A stretch of 64,000 bases of DNA. Origin: Streptomyces sp. R28. Lineage in GTDB: Bacteria; Actinomycetota; Actinomycetes; Streptomycetales; Streptomycetaceae. A program made the position numbers and the translations under genes. The notes beneath the pieces are model-generated. The model had not been told where the DNA came from, searched no databases, and was given only the letters and a program-made list of their open reading frames with translations. Below are positions 34,844 through 43,267 of the stretch, piece by piece (the stretch's first letter is position 1; each line of letters starts with the position of its first letter). Where the stretch lies: contig NZ_CP163439.1 of assembly GCF_041052385.1 (NCBI RefSeq), positions 4,701,001 through 4,765,000 on the forward strand, in the 5' to 3' direction.

Positions 34844-34849
34844 CATGTC

Positions 34850-37219
34850 CTAGGCCGTTCTGGCCGTCCCGGTGCCCTTCTCCGCGTCCAGCGCGTACAC
34901 GCACCGGTCCTTGCTGCACGCGTACACGACGCCGTCCTTCACCACGGGCGAGCCGGTGATCTCGCCGCCGGTGGCGAGCTTCCACCTCAGGCGGCCGTCG
35001 TCGGCCTTCAGGGTGTAGAGCAGGTGGTCCGTGGAGCCGAAGTGGATACGGCCCTCCGCCACCGCGGGTGCGCCCACGATGTCGCCGCCCGCCTGGAAGC
35101 GCCACTTCGGCGTCCCGGTGACCGCGTCCAGCGTGTACAGGCCCTTGCCGCTGCCGACGTGGACATGGCCCGCGGCCACCAGGACCGGCTCCAGCGAGGA
35201 CCGGGCCTCGGTGGCGATGCGCCAGCGGTCGCGGCCGTCGGTGGCGTCCAGGGCGTAGACCGTGCCGAGGTAGTCGGCCAGGTACACGCCGCCGCCCGTC
35301 ACCGCCGGGCCCGGCACGAAGGCCGGCGGGCACAGGAAGACCGCCGGGGCCTCGAAGTGCCAGCGGACGTGACCGCTCGCCACGTCGATCGCCAGCACGC
35401 GCGTGCCCGCCGACACGTACACATAGCCGTCCTGGGCCTGCGCCACCCGCACCGGCACCCCGCCGCAGGAGGCGGCGTCGCCGATGGGGTACGACCAGCG
35501 CTCGTCGCCCGTGCGGGCGTCCAGGGCCCGCAGGCGGGCGTCCTTCCAGACGTACACCGTGCCGTCGCACAGCACGGGGCCCGCCTCCGGGGACTCGAAG
35601 TCGGTCTGCGCCCCGGTGATCTCCCACAGCTTCTGGCCGTTCGAGGCCTCCCAGGCCTGGACGCCGCCGCCGCGGGTGCCGGTGACGACCGTGCCCCGCT
35701 CGGCCTTGAGGGAGTACACCCAGGCGTCCGTCTGCAGGCGCCACAGGTCCGCGCCCTCGCGGCAGTCCAGGGCGAAGAGGGTGGGCCCGTCGGAGGCGTG
35801 GATCCGGCCGTCCGCGACCGCCATCGACCAGGCCACGTCCCGCGTCTTGAAGCGGCGGCGGCCGGTGGCCACGTCGAGAGCATGGACCTCGAAGGAGGTG
35901 ACGTAGACGAGGTCGTCGGCGACGGAGGGTGTCCCCCAGACGTCGTTCGACATGCGAAAACGCCAGGGGCGCCAGCCTGCCGCCGTCTCCGGGGGCACGG
36001 GCGGCGGTGCCGGTACGGCGGGGCCCACGGCGGGGTCCGTGCCGTTGACGCCGGGGTGGGGTCTCGACCAGGAGGCGACGAGGCCGGCCTCCGGAGGGGG
36101 CGCCTTCACGGCGGCGGCGCGGGCGTCGGCGACGCGGGGGCCGGGGCCGATGGGCACCGCGGCGCCGGCCAGGCGCACCGGGCCGGTGTCGGGGGCGCCG
36201 ACCGGGACGGGCGCCGGCTGCGGGCCCGGGACCACCGGGTCGTGCGGGGGCGGCGGAGGGACCGGGGCGGGGGCGATGCGGCCGCCGCTGCGACCGGAGG
36301 ACGTCGACGGCTTCACCGCCGGGCGGCCGCCGCGCCGCGACTCGATCAGGCTCACCGCACGCTCGGGCAGCCACGCCGACGCCGTACCGCTGTCGTCGGA
36401 GCCGGAGCCGAAGAGGTGGGGGGCCAACTGGGCCTGGAGATCGGCGGGGTTGGGGCGGGCCGTCGCCTCCATCTGCATACACGACTCGATGAGCGGGCGC
36501 AGCTCGTCCGGGAGGCCTTCGAGGTCCGGGCCCTCGCGGAGCAGCATGAAGACGGTCTCGACCGGGTTGGCGCCGTGGAAGGGCGGGTGTCCGGTGGCGG
36601 CGAACACCAGCATCGAGCCGAGCGAGAAGACGTCGCTCGCGCCGGTCACGCTGCGGGAGTCCTTCGCCTGTTCGGGCGACATGTAGGCGGGCGTACCGAC
36701 CGCGACGTTCGTCATCGTCAAACGCGTGTTCGAGACGCCGGATGCGATACCGAAGTCGATGACCCTGGGGCCGTCCTCGACCACGAGCACGTTCGACGGC
36801 TTGAGGTCGCGGTGGACGAGACCGGCGCCGTGGATGGACTGCAGGGCTTCCGCGACCCCCGCCGCCAGCCAGCGCACCGCCTGGGCCGGGAGCGGCCCGC
36901 ACTCGTTCACTATCTCTTCGAGGGAGGGCGCGGGGACGTACGCGGTGGCCAGCCACGGCACGGCCGCGCGCGGGTCGGCGTCGACGACGGCCGCCGTGTA
37001 GAAGCCGGAGACCGCCCGGGCCGCTTCCACCTCACGCGTGAAGCGGACACGGAACAGCTGGTCCTCGGCGAGCTCCGTACGGACCGTCTTGATCGCCACG
37101 CGCCGGCCGGACGCCGATCGCGCGAGATAGACCAGCCCCATGCCACCGGCACCCAGCCGTCCGAGCACCTCGAACGGCCCGATCCTGCGCGGATCGTGCT
37201 GCGTCAGCTGATCCACCAC
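34850..37219 (-). CDS. afsK: AfsK, Ser/Thr protein kinase with PQQ-type beta-propeller
   Basis: 789 residues from the GTG of VVDQLTQHD, chosen because it matches the AfsK start as I recall it and because GGAGG lies upstream, if somewhat far; a GTG four codons earlier has no ribosome site. The kinase domain (~15-275) has GRLGAGGMGLVYLA, VAIKTV, HRDLKPSN and VIDFGIA, followed by a Pro-rich linker and a C-terminal propeller of PQQ-like repeats (about 430-780; GTVYALDATDG, RLRWKLATGG). AfsK is membrane-associated, autophosphorylates and phosphorylates AfsR. Sequence agreement with my memory of S. coelicolor AfsK is high throughout. Unlike there, about 11 kb separates it from afsS. Confidence 0.92.
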   Translation of the reverse strand: MVDQLTQHDPRRIGPFEVLGRLGAGGMGLVYLARSASGRRVAIKTVRTELAEDQLFRVRFTREVEAARAVSGFYTAAVVDADPRAAVPWLATAYVPAPSLEEIVNECGPLPAQAVRWLAAGVAEALQSIHGAGLVHRDLKPSNVLVVEDGPRVIDFGIASGVSNTRLTMTNVAVGTPAYMSPEQAKDSRSVTGASDVFSLGSMLVFAATGHPPFHGANPVETVFMLLREGPDLEGLPDELRPLIESCMQMEATARPNPADLQAQLAPHLFGSGSDDSGTASAWLPERAVSLIESRRGGRPAVKPSTSSGRSGGRIAPAPVPPPPPHDPVVPGPQPAPVPVGAPDTGPVRLAGAAVPIGPGPRVADARAAAVKAPPPEAGLVASWSRPHPGVNGTDPAVGPAVPAPPPVPPETAAGWRPWRFRMSNDVWGTPSVADDLVYVTSFEVHALDVATGRRRFKTRDVAWSMAVADGRIHASDGPTLFALDCREGADLWRLQTDAWVYSLKAERGTVVTGTRGGGVQAWEASNGQKLWEITGAQTDFESPEAGPVLCDGTVYVWKDARLRALDARTGDERWSYPIGDAASCGGVPVRVAQAQDGYVYVSAGTRVLAIDVASGHVRWHFEAPAVFLCPPAFVPGPAVTGGGVYLADYLGTVYALDATDGRDRWRIATEARSSLEPVLVAAGHVHVGSGKGLYTLDAVTGTPKWRFQAGGDIVGAPAVAEGRIHFGSTDHLLYTLKADDGRLRWKLATGGEITGSPVVKDGVVYACSKDRCVYALDAEKGTGTARTA

Positions 37220-37445
37220 TCTGCCTGCCACCTCCCCGTACGAGCCGCGCCACCGACATGTTCACGCGACCCCGTGCAGCGTCTCACCACCGCACCGCCT
37301 TGGCGGCACGCACCCTGATTCTTCCTGTCCTGGGGCGTGGTTGCGAACCCAAGGGCGGAACGGGGTGTCTTGGGACAAAACCACACTCCGGCGCCCGACG
37401 GAAAGCTCCGGTTCGCATGTTGGGACGCCGGAGGTAAGAGTGCGG

Positions 37446-38216
37446 TCAGACTTCCGGCGCTCCTCGGCGGGCCAGCGGTGCGCGTTCCAGCAGCGCGAAG
37501 GACGCCCCCTGATTGTCGGTGACCACGGCGACCGTTCCGTACGACGTCTCGAAGGGCGGCACCTGCACCCGCCCGCCGAGCCCGGTCACCGTGGCGAGGA
37601 CGGCCTCGCAGTTCTCCACCCGGAAGTGGACGACGAAGTGGGGCGGCATCATCGCCGGAAAGACCTCCTCGACGGCCGCCCGCCCGAAGTCCGGCTTGGC
37701 GTCGGGCCCGAACAGGGCGTCGGCGAAGAGCCCGCCGTAGAAGTCGTTGGCGACCTCGGTGTCCCGGGCGTACAGCTCCGCCCAGCCGAAGCTGCCGACC
37801 TCGTGCCGCCGCCCGAAGCCCGTGTGCTCGCCGGCCTGCCAGAGCCCGAAGACGGCGCCGTCGGGGTCGGTGACCAGCGCGGCCGTCCCGAGGCCCTCCC
37901 CCACCTCCACGGGCGCGGTGACCACCTGTCCCCCGGCCTCACGGATCCGCCTTGCCAGCGCTGCCGCGTCCGGGGTGGCGAAGAACACCGTCCACACGGT
38001 GGGCATCCGCCCGTCCGTCTTGCGCGAGAGCGAGGCGACGGGCTCGCCGTCCAGCCGGGCGAGCACGGTGGTGTCGTACGCCTCCTCGAAGTCCCACCCG
38101 AAGAGCTCACCGTAGAACCGCTTGCCCGCCTCCACGTCGGGGAGCTGCGCGTCCACCCAGCACGGAACGCCCTCCGGGTACGCCGTTCCGTCTGCGGATG
38201 CCCTGTTTTCGGCCAT
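37446..38216 (-). CDS. kbpA: VOC-superfamily protein, probable KbpA (AfsK inhibitor)
   Basis: 256 residues with two tandem glyoxalase/VOC domains (about 15-125 and 140-250): VPCWVDAQLPDVEAGKRFYG and FGWAELYARDTEVANDFYG begin the repeats, and VTDPDGAVFGLWQ and VTDNQGASFALLE end them. In S. coelicolor the ~252-residue AfsK-binding protein KbpA, which blocks AfsK autophosphorylation, is encoded next to afsK; position and size fit. The start ATG gives MAENRASAD; no strong ribosome site is seen. The alternative is a plain VOC enzyme without this role. Confidence 0.8.
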   Translation of the reverse strand: MAENRASADGTAYPEGVPCWVDAQLPDVEAGKRFYGELFGWDFEEAYDTTVLARLDGEPVASLSRKTDGRMPTVWTVFFATPDAAALARRIREAGGQVVTAPVEVGEGLGTAALVTDPDGAVFGLWQAGEHTGFGRRHEVGSFGWAELYARDTEVANDFYGGLFADALFGPDAKPDFGRAAVEEVFPAMMPPHFVVHFRVENCEAVLATVTGLGGRVQVPPFETSYGTVAVVTDNQGASFALLERAPLARRGAPEV

Positions 38217-38330
38217 GCGGCCAAAGTAACGGCGTCTCACGCACCGCGCAGACCAGGCACACCAGCCTCCGCATCCTCGTGCACCCCATTTGCAGTCGGC
38301 CGAATCGCGCCCCGATCACGCCTCGGTAAG

Positions 38331-38345
38331 CTGACGACATGACAG
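38331..38345. promoter_or_regulatory. Near-match to the dispersed-regulon operator, over the tetR start codon
   Basis: CTGACGACATGACAG keeps the left arm and four of five right-arm bases in the same 15-bp register as the nine other sites, and covers the ATG of the TetR gene. It could be an autoregulatory site; a chance match is possible. Confidence 0.4.
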
Positions 38346-38986
38346 GACAAGTGCGTACCGTCGACGGCCGCGTGGCCGGCCGGCGTGGGCAGGCGACCCG
38401 GCAGAAGCTGCTCGACTGCCTCAGCGAGATGCTCAGCTCCTCCCCCTACCGGGACGTCAAAGTCATCGATGTCGCCCGGAAGGCGGGCACTTCACCCGCG
38501 ACCTTCTACCAGTACTTCCCGGACGTCGAGGGCGCCGTCCTGGAGATCGCCGAGCAAATGGCGGCCGAGGGAGCCGGGTTGACCGAGCTCGTGGAGGGCC
38601 GCAGCTGGGTCGGCAAGGCCGGCTGGCAGACGGCCCAGGAACTCGTCGACGGATTCCTGGAGTTCTGGCGGAAGAACGACGCGATCCTCCGCGTGGTCGA
38701 CCTCGGCGCGTCCGAGGGCGACAAACGCTTCTACAAGATCCGCATGAAGATCCTGAACTCCGTCAACAACTCCCTGTCGGAAGCGGTCACTCAGCTGCAG
38801 GCCAAGGGCAAGGTCGACAAGGACGTCAACCCGGCCGCGGTCGCGGGTTCGATCGTCGCGATGCTCGCGGCGGTGGCCTCGCACCAGAAGGGCTTCCAGA
38901 CGTGGGGTGTCAAGCAGGCTGAACTCAAGCCGAACCTCGCCCTGTTGGTCCACCTGGGCGTGACCGGCAAGAAGCCGACGAAGTAA
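38339..38986 (+). CDS. TetR-family transcriptional regulator
   Basis: 215 residues. The N-terminal HTH (about 18-65) reads ATRQKLLDCLSEML, VKVIDVARKAGTSPATFYQYF with the TetR recognition helix; the helical C-terminus should bind a ligand. It is highly conserved among Streptomyces next to the afs cluster as I recall. A one-mismatch copy of the 15-bp palindrome overlaps its start codon, making it the best candidate within this window to bind that motif at the acyl-CoA loci. It is divergent from the VOC/KbpA gene. Confidence 0.92.
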   Translation: MTGQVRTVDGRVAGRRGQATRQKLLDCLSEMLSSSPYRDVKVIDVARKAGTSPATFYQYFPDVEGAVLEIAEQMAAEGAGLTELVEGRSWVGKAGWQTAQELVDGFLEFWRKNDAILRVVDLGASEGDKRFYKIRMKILNSVNNSLSEAVTQLQAKGKVDKDVNPAAVAGSIVAMLAAVASHQKGFQTWGVKQAELKPNLALLVHLGVTGKKPTK

Positions 38987-39080
38987 CGCCGGGCGCCCGA
39001 CGCTCCTTTTCCCGACCCCAAGTCCTGTCTCGCGGGCGGTGGTTCACACAGGTGAACCGCCGCCCGCTGCGCCTTCCAGC

Positions 39081-39132
39081 GTCCTGCGTCTTCGTCCTGC
39101 GTCCTGCGTCCTGCGTCCTGCGTCCTGCGTCA
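39081..39132. repeat. Heptamer tandem array (GTCCTGC) at a stop codon
   Basis: About seven copies of a 7-bp unit, one imperfect (GTCTTC), end exactly at the stop codon of the Lrp gene. It resembles in position and period the array at 17393-17447, although the unit sequence differs. Confidence 0.8.
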
Positions 39133-39582
39133 GGCCGGCAACGGCCGGTCCCTCACCACGTGCTTCATCACCAGCGTCGACGTCAGCCGCTGCACCCCCG
39201 GCAGCGTCGCCAGCCGCTCGTCGTACAGCCGCTGGTAGGCGGCGAGGTCGGCGGCGACGATGCGCAGCAGATAGTCCGGCTCCCCGAACAGCCGCTGCGC
39301 CTCCAGCACCTCCTCCACCTCGCCGATGGCCCGCTCGAACTCGGCGACGGTGGCCCGGTCCTCCTGGCGCATGGAGACGAAGACCAGCGCCTCGAAGTTC
39401 AGCCCGACGGCGGCCGGGTCAACGACGGCCCGGTAGCCGCTGATGGCGCCGGCCCGCTCCAGCTCCCGCAGCCGCCGGTGGCACGGCGAGACGCTGAGCC
39501 GCACCCGAGCGGCCAGCTCGGTCACGGTCAGCCGCCCGTCCTGCTGAAGCTCGGCAAGAATCTTTCTATCCACGTCGTCCAT
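39130..39582 (-). CDS. Lrp/AsnC-family transcriptional regulator
   Basis: 150 residues. An AsnC-type HTH (DRKILAELQQDGRLTVTELAARV, about 5-45) is followed by the RAM/AsnC ligand-binding domain (about 65-145). It likely senses an amino acid and controls the divergent LysE-type exporter, whose start is 82 bases away; such pairs are common. The intervening AT-richer stretch probably holds both promoters. Confidence 0.92.
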   Translation of the reverse strand: MDDVDRKILAELQQDGRLTVTELAARVRLSVSPCHRRLRELERAGAISGYRAVVDPAAVGLNFEALVFVSMRQEDRATVAEFERAIGEVEEVLEAQRLFGEPDYLLRIVAADLAAYQRLYDERLATLPGVQRLTSTLVMKHVVRDRPLPA

Positions 39583-39664
39583 GAGGCAGATCTTCCCTCA
39601 TAACCGCTGGTCACGGGAAAACTTCGACAACACTTTCGGGCCATTCCCACCTAATGTCGCCACC

Positions 39665-40288
39665 ATGGACTCCGGACTGCTCATTTCCTTCCTCGCCATC
39701 GACCTGCTGCTCGTCTGCGTACCGGGCGCCGACTGGGCGTACGCGATCTCCGCCGGGCTGCGCGAGCGCTCGCCGGTGACGGCGGTGACCGGCCTGGTCG
39801 CCGGGTACGCGCTGCACACGGTCCTCGCGGTGGCGGGCCTGGCGGTGCTGGTGGCGAGCGAGCCGGGGCTGCTGACCGCGCTGACGGTCGCCGGGGCCGC
39901 GTATCTGGTGTGGCTGGGCTGGAGCGTGCTGCGCCGGCCGGGCACGCCGGGGGCGGCCGAGGAGACCGTGGCCACGAACCCGGCCCGGGCCTTTCTGCGC
40001 GGTGCCACGATCAGCGGCCTGAACCCCAAGGGCCTGCTGCTCTACCTGTCCGTGCTGCCGCAGTTCCTGGTGACCAGGGGCGACCACTTGCCGGTCCCCG
40101 CCCAGACCGCCGTACTCGGCCTGCTCCACATGGCGTGCTGCGCCGCCGTCTATCTGACGGTGGGCCTCGCGGCCCGCGCGGTCCTCGGCGCCCGACCGGC
40201 GGCGGCGCGGGCGGTCACCCGCACGTCCGGGGCGGCGATGCTGGGCATCGGCGCGTTCCTCCTCGTCCAGCGCCTGGCGACGCTATGA
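39665..40288 (+). CDS. LysE-family amino acid exporter
   Basis: 207 residues with about six membrane helices. The hallmark PGADWAYAISAGLRE occurs near residue 19, and GATISGLNPKGLLLYLSVLPQF near 115-136 is the conserved second half (NPK motif). LysE/RhtB proteins export amino acids or their derivatives. The divergent Lrp gene is its probable regulator. The stop lies directly against that of the convergent F420 reductase gene. Confidence 0.92.
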   Translation: MDSGLLISFLAIDLLLVCVPGADWAYAISAGLRERSPVTAVTGLVAGYALHTVLAVAGLAVLVASEPGLLTALTVAGAAYLVWLGWSVLRRPGTPGAAEETVATNPARAFLRGATISGLNPKGLLLYLSVLPQFLVTRGDHLPVPAQTAVLGLLHMACCAAVYLTVGLAARAVLGARPAAARAVTRTSGAAMLGIGAFLLVQRLATL

Positions 40289-40756
40289 CCTGCGGACGAT
40301 CCTGAAGAGCCGGATCTCCCGCTCCACCCGCGCCTGATACGTCGCGTACGGCGGCCAGAACGCCAGCACCGCCTTCCAGGCGGCGGCCCGCTCCTCGCCC
40401 TCCAGCAGCCGGGCCGTGACGGGGATGTCCCGGCCCTTCCAGCTGACCTCGGCGTCCGGACGGGCCAGCAGGTTCGCGGTCCAGGCGGGGTGGCCGGCGC
40501 GGCCGAAGTTGGAGCCGACGAGGATCCAGCTGCGGCCGCCCTCCTCGGGCATGCAGGCGAGCGGCGTACGGCGGGAGAGCCCACTGCGCGCGCCGGTCGC
40601 GGTGAGGATCACGCCCGGCAGCATCTGGGCGCTGAGCAGCACTCTCCCGCGGGTGAGCCGGTGGACGGCCCGGTCGAGCGCGGGGATCAGATGGGGGGCG
40701 ACCTTGGCGAAGCCCCGCGTCGAGGACACCTTCTGCACCACGCGCACGCCGATCAC
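40283..40756 (-). CDS. Deazaflavin (F420)-dependent nitroreductase-family protein
   Basis: 157 residues from a GTG that overlaps the acyl-CoA dehydrogenase stop (GTGA) and follows GGGAGG at seven bases. The split beta-barrel pattern of Ddn-like F420H2-dependent quinone reductases is present: VILTATGARSGLSRRTPLACM, WILVGSNFGRAGHPAWTANL and VTARLLEGEERAAAW. These enzymes reduce quinones or enones with F420H2. Translational coupling to the acyl-CoA dehydrogenase suggests that both act on the same CoA-bound substrate. Confidence 0.9.
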   Translation of the reverse strand: MIGVRVVQKVSSTRGFAKVAPHLIPALDRAVHRLTRGRVLLSAQMLPGVILTATGARSGLSRRTPLACMPEEGGRSWILVGSNFGRAGHPAWTANLLARPDAEVSWKGRDIPVTARLLEGEERAAAWKAVLAFWPPYATYQARVEREIRLFRIVRRS

Positions 40757-42012
40757 ACCGCCACCTCCCGCGCTTCGGAGGTCCAAAAGAGCCGCGCCGC
40801 CTCGGCGGCGTGCGCCCGCAGCCGGTGCACCGGCCCGAAGAGCAGCTCGTCGCCCGCGGCCCGCTTGAAGTACAGGTGGGCCTCGTGCTCCCAGGTGAAA
40901 CCGATGCCGCCGTGCAGCTGGATGCCTTCGGCGGAGGCGGTGCGGAGCGCTTCCAGCGACTGTGCGAGGGCGAGGCGCGCCTCTGGGGGTGCCGCGATGT
41001 GTTGTCGGGCGTCTGCGGGTGCGTCGTGGCTGGTCGCGCGGTTCCCCGCGCCCCTTGGGGGCGTTGCAGCCCAGGCTGTGTAATAGGCCGCCGACCGCGC
41101 CGCCTGCACCGCCACGTACACGTCCGCCAGCCGGTGCTTCACCGCCTGGAAGGATCCGATCGCCCGCCCGAACTGCTCCCGCTGCCCTACGTACTCCACG
41201 GTCCGCTCCAGCACCCGGTCGGCGGCCCCCACGGCCTCGCAGGCGAGGACGGCGGCGACCGTGTCCCCCGCCCCGGCGAGGGCACCCAGCGCATCCGCGC
41301 CCTCCTCCCCCAGCAACTCGGCCGCCACGTCCCGCAGTTGCACCCGCCCCTGCGGCCGCGTGGCGTCCAGCGCGGTCTGCCGCGCCCGTACGACCCCGGC
41401 GGCGTCCCCCGGCACCAGGAACAGCAGCGTCCGCGACCGGGCGAACCCCCCGGCGTGCGCGGCGACCACGAGGAGCCCCGCGCTGTGCCCGTCCAGCACC
41501 TGGTCGACCTGCCCGTACAGCCGCCAGCCGCCCTCCGCCCGCCGCGCCTGCACGCCCCCGGCCCGCCCACCACCGGCCCAGTCGCCGTCGCCCGTGCCCG
41601 TGAGCCCGAGGGCGGTGGCGAGGGCGGTGCCGGGTACGGCGAGGGCGGCGGTGAGCGTGCCGGCGGCGATGCGGGGCAGCAGGTCGGCGCGCTGGGCCTC
41701 GGTCCCGAAGGCGGTGATCAGCGGTGCGGCGAGGACGGCGGTGGCCAGCAGCGGGGAGGGTGCCAGCGCCCGGCCCGTCTCCTCGCCGGCCAGGGCGAGT
41801 TCGGTCGCCGAGCAGCCGACACCGCCGTACGCCTCGGGAAGGGCGAGCCCGGGCAGGCCGAGCTGTTCGGCGAGGGCCGTCCACAGGGCGGGGTCGTGTC
41901 CGGCGGGGGTTTCGAGGGCCGCGCGCAGCTCCCGGGGGCCGCAGCGGCTGTGGAGCAGCTCGCGGAGGGTGCGGCGGATCTCGTCCTGCTCGGGGGTGAA
42001 GCTGGCGTCCAT
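40753..42012 (-). CDS. Acyl-CoA dehydrogenase, with a probable repeat-derived insertion
   Basis: 419 residues in the flavin-dependent acyl-CoA dehydrogenase fold: EAYGGVGCSATELALAGEE near 60, REQFGRAIGSFQAVKHRLAD near 282-301 (FAD region), and IQLHGGIGFTWEHEAHLYFKR near the C-terminus. It resembles the FadE28/FadE29-like group of steroid-degradation loci, which form heteromers; no partner subunit is next to it. A stretch of about 25 residues (PPRGAGNRATSHDAPADARQ) between AYYTAWA and the C-terminal helices is encoded by a probable intergenic repeat (40981-41073). If it is tolerated, it extends a surface loop. It starts 18 bases from the operator at 42030. Confidence 0.87.
   Translation of the reverse strand: MDASFTPEQDEIRRTLRELLHSRCGPRELRAALETPAGHDPALWTALAEQLGLPGLALPEAYGGVGCSATELALAGEETGRALAPSPLLATAVLAAPLITAFGTEAQRADLLPRIAAGTLTAALAVPGTALATALGLTGTGDGDWAGGGRAGGVQARRAEGGWRLYGQVDQVLDGHSAGLLVVAAHAGGFARSRTLLFLVPGDAAGVVRARQTALDATRPQGRVQLRDVAAELLGEEGADALGALAGAGDTVAAVLACEAVGAADRVLERTVEYVGQREQFGRAIGSFQAVKHRLADVYVAVQAARSAAYYTAWAATPPRGAGNRATSHDAPADARQHIAAPPEARLALAQSLEALRTASAEGIQLHGGIGFTWEHEAHLYFKRAAGDELLFGPVHRLRAHAAEAARLFWTSEAREVAV
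40981..41073. repeat. Streptomyces intergenic-type repeat inside the acyl-CoA dehydrogenase gene
   Basis: The sequence running GGCTGGTCGCGCGGTTCCCC then GCGCCCCTTGGGGGCG closely follows a repeat I know from many Streptomyces intergenic regions. Here it is read in frame by the dehydrogenase on the other strand, without a stop codon. Confidence 0.6.
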
Positions 42013-42029
42013 GGCTCTTCCCTCCGTAT

Positions 42030-42044
42030 CTGACGGGCCGTCAT
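42030..42044. promoter_or_regulatory. Dispersed-regulon operator, site 5
   Basis: CTGACGGGCCGTCAT matches the consensus except for the last base. It lies in the 76-base divergent region, 17 bases from the dehydrogenase start and 44 from the thiolase-like start. Confidence 0.66.
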
Positions 42045-42088
42045 ATTAGGAGGGCCGAAACGAGATGCACAGAGGTTGGAGGCCTCGC

Positions 42089-43267
42089 ATGACTCCCGGG
42101 AGCCGGAAAGTCGCCGTCGTCGGCGTGTCCCTCGCCGACTGCGGCCGCGTGGACGACGCGACCCCGTTCGCCCTGCACGCCCAGGCGGCCCGCCGCGCCC
42201 TGGCCGACGCGGGGCTCGGCCGGGAGGTGGTGGACGGCTTCGCGTCCGCCGGGCTCGGCACCCTCGCCCCCGTCGAGGTGGCCGAGTACCTGGGCCTGCG
42301 CCCCACCTGGGTCGACTCCACCTCCGTCGGCGGCTCGACCTGGGAGGTCATGGCGGCCCATGCGGCGGACGCGATAGCCATGGGGCACGCCGACGCCGTC
42401 CTCCTGGTCTACGGCTCCACGGCCCGCGCGGACATCAAGGCGGGTCGGCGGACGGGGAACCTGTCCTTCGGCGCCCGGGGCCCGCTGCAGTTCGAGGTGC
42501 CCTACGGCCACACGCTCATCGCCAAGTACGCCATGGCCGCCCGCCGCCACATGATCGAACACGGCACGACGATCGAGCAGTTGGCGCAGGTGGCGGTCCA
42601 GGCGAGGGCGAACGCCGCCCTGAACCCCGAGGCCATGTTCCGCGCCCCGATCACGGTCGACGACGTCCTGTCCGGCCGGGTGATCGCGGACCCCTTCACC
42701 AAGCTGCACTGCTGCATCCGCTCCGACGGCGGGGCGGCGGTGCTGCTGGCCGCCGAGGAGTTCGTACGGGACTGCCGTGCGGCACCCGTGTGGATCCTCG
42801 GCGCCGGGGAGCACGTCTCGCACGCCGCGATGTCCGAGTGGCCCGACTTCACGACCGGCCCGGCGGCGGTGAGCGGGCGGCTCGCCTTCGAGCGGGCCGG
42901 GGTGCGGCCACAGGAGATCGACTTCGCCGAGATCTACGACGCCTTCACCTACATGACCCTGGTGACCCTGGAGGACCTCGGCTTCTGCGCGAAGGGCGAG
43001 GGCGGGGCGTTCGTGGAGAAAGGCCGGCTGTTGGTGCGGGGCGGGGAACTGCCGGTCAACACGGACGGGGGCGGGCTGTCGGCCCAGCATCCCGGGATGC
43101 GGGGGCTGTTCCTTCTGGTGGAGGCGGTACGGCAGTTGCGGGGGGAGGGCGGGGAGCGTCAGGTGTGGCAGCGGGGGCGGGTCGGGGAGTTGCCGCGGCT
43201 GGGGGTGGCTTCGGGGACCGGGGGGTGGTTCTGCTCGTCGGGGACGGTGGTGCTGGGGCGGGACTGA
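42089..43267 (+). CDS. Thiolase-like protein lacking the usual nucleophilic Cys
   Basis: 392 residues from an ATG preceded by GGAGG at six bases; an ATG eight codons earlier has no such site. It is a second SCP-x/Ltp2-type protein: VAVVGVSLADCGR, FAEIYDAFTYMTLVTLEDLG and GGGLSAQHPGM align with the copy at 31768. At the place of the thiolase cysteine it reads SVGGSTWEVMA (Ser-Thr), so classical thiolysis is unlikely; aldol-type cleavage as in Ltp2 fits better. No DUF35 gene adjoins it; the nearest is at 47108. It is divergent from the acyl-CoA dehydrogenase and shares its operator region. Confidence 0.88.
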   Translation: MTPGSRKVAVVGVSLADCGRVDDATPFALHAQAARRALADAGLGREVVDGFASAGLGTLAPVEVAEYLGLRPTWVDSTSVGGSTWEVMAAHAADAIAMGHADAVLLVYGSTARADIKAGRRTGNLSFGARGPLQFEVPYGHTLIAKYAMAARRHMIEHGTTIEQLAQVAVQARANAALNPEAMFRAPITVDDVLSGRVIADPFTKLHCCIRSDGGAAVLLAAEEFVRDCRAAPVWILGAGEHVSHAAMSEWPDFTTGPAAVSGRLAFERAGVRPQEIDFAEIYDAFTYMTLVTLEDLGFCAKGEGGAFVEKGRLLVRGGELPVNTDGGGLSAQHPGMRGLFLLVEAVRQLRGEGGERQVWQRGRVGELPRLGVASGTGGWFCSSGTVVLGRD

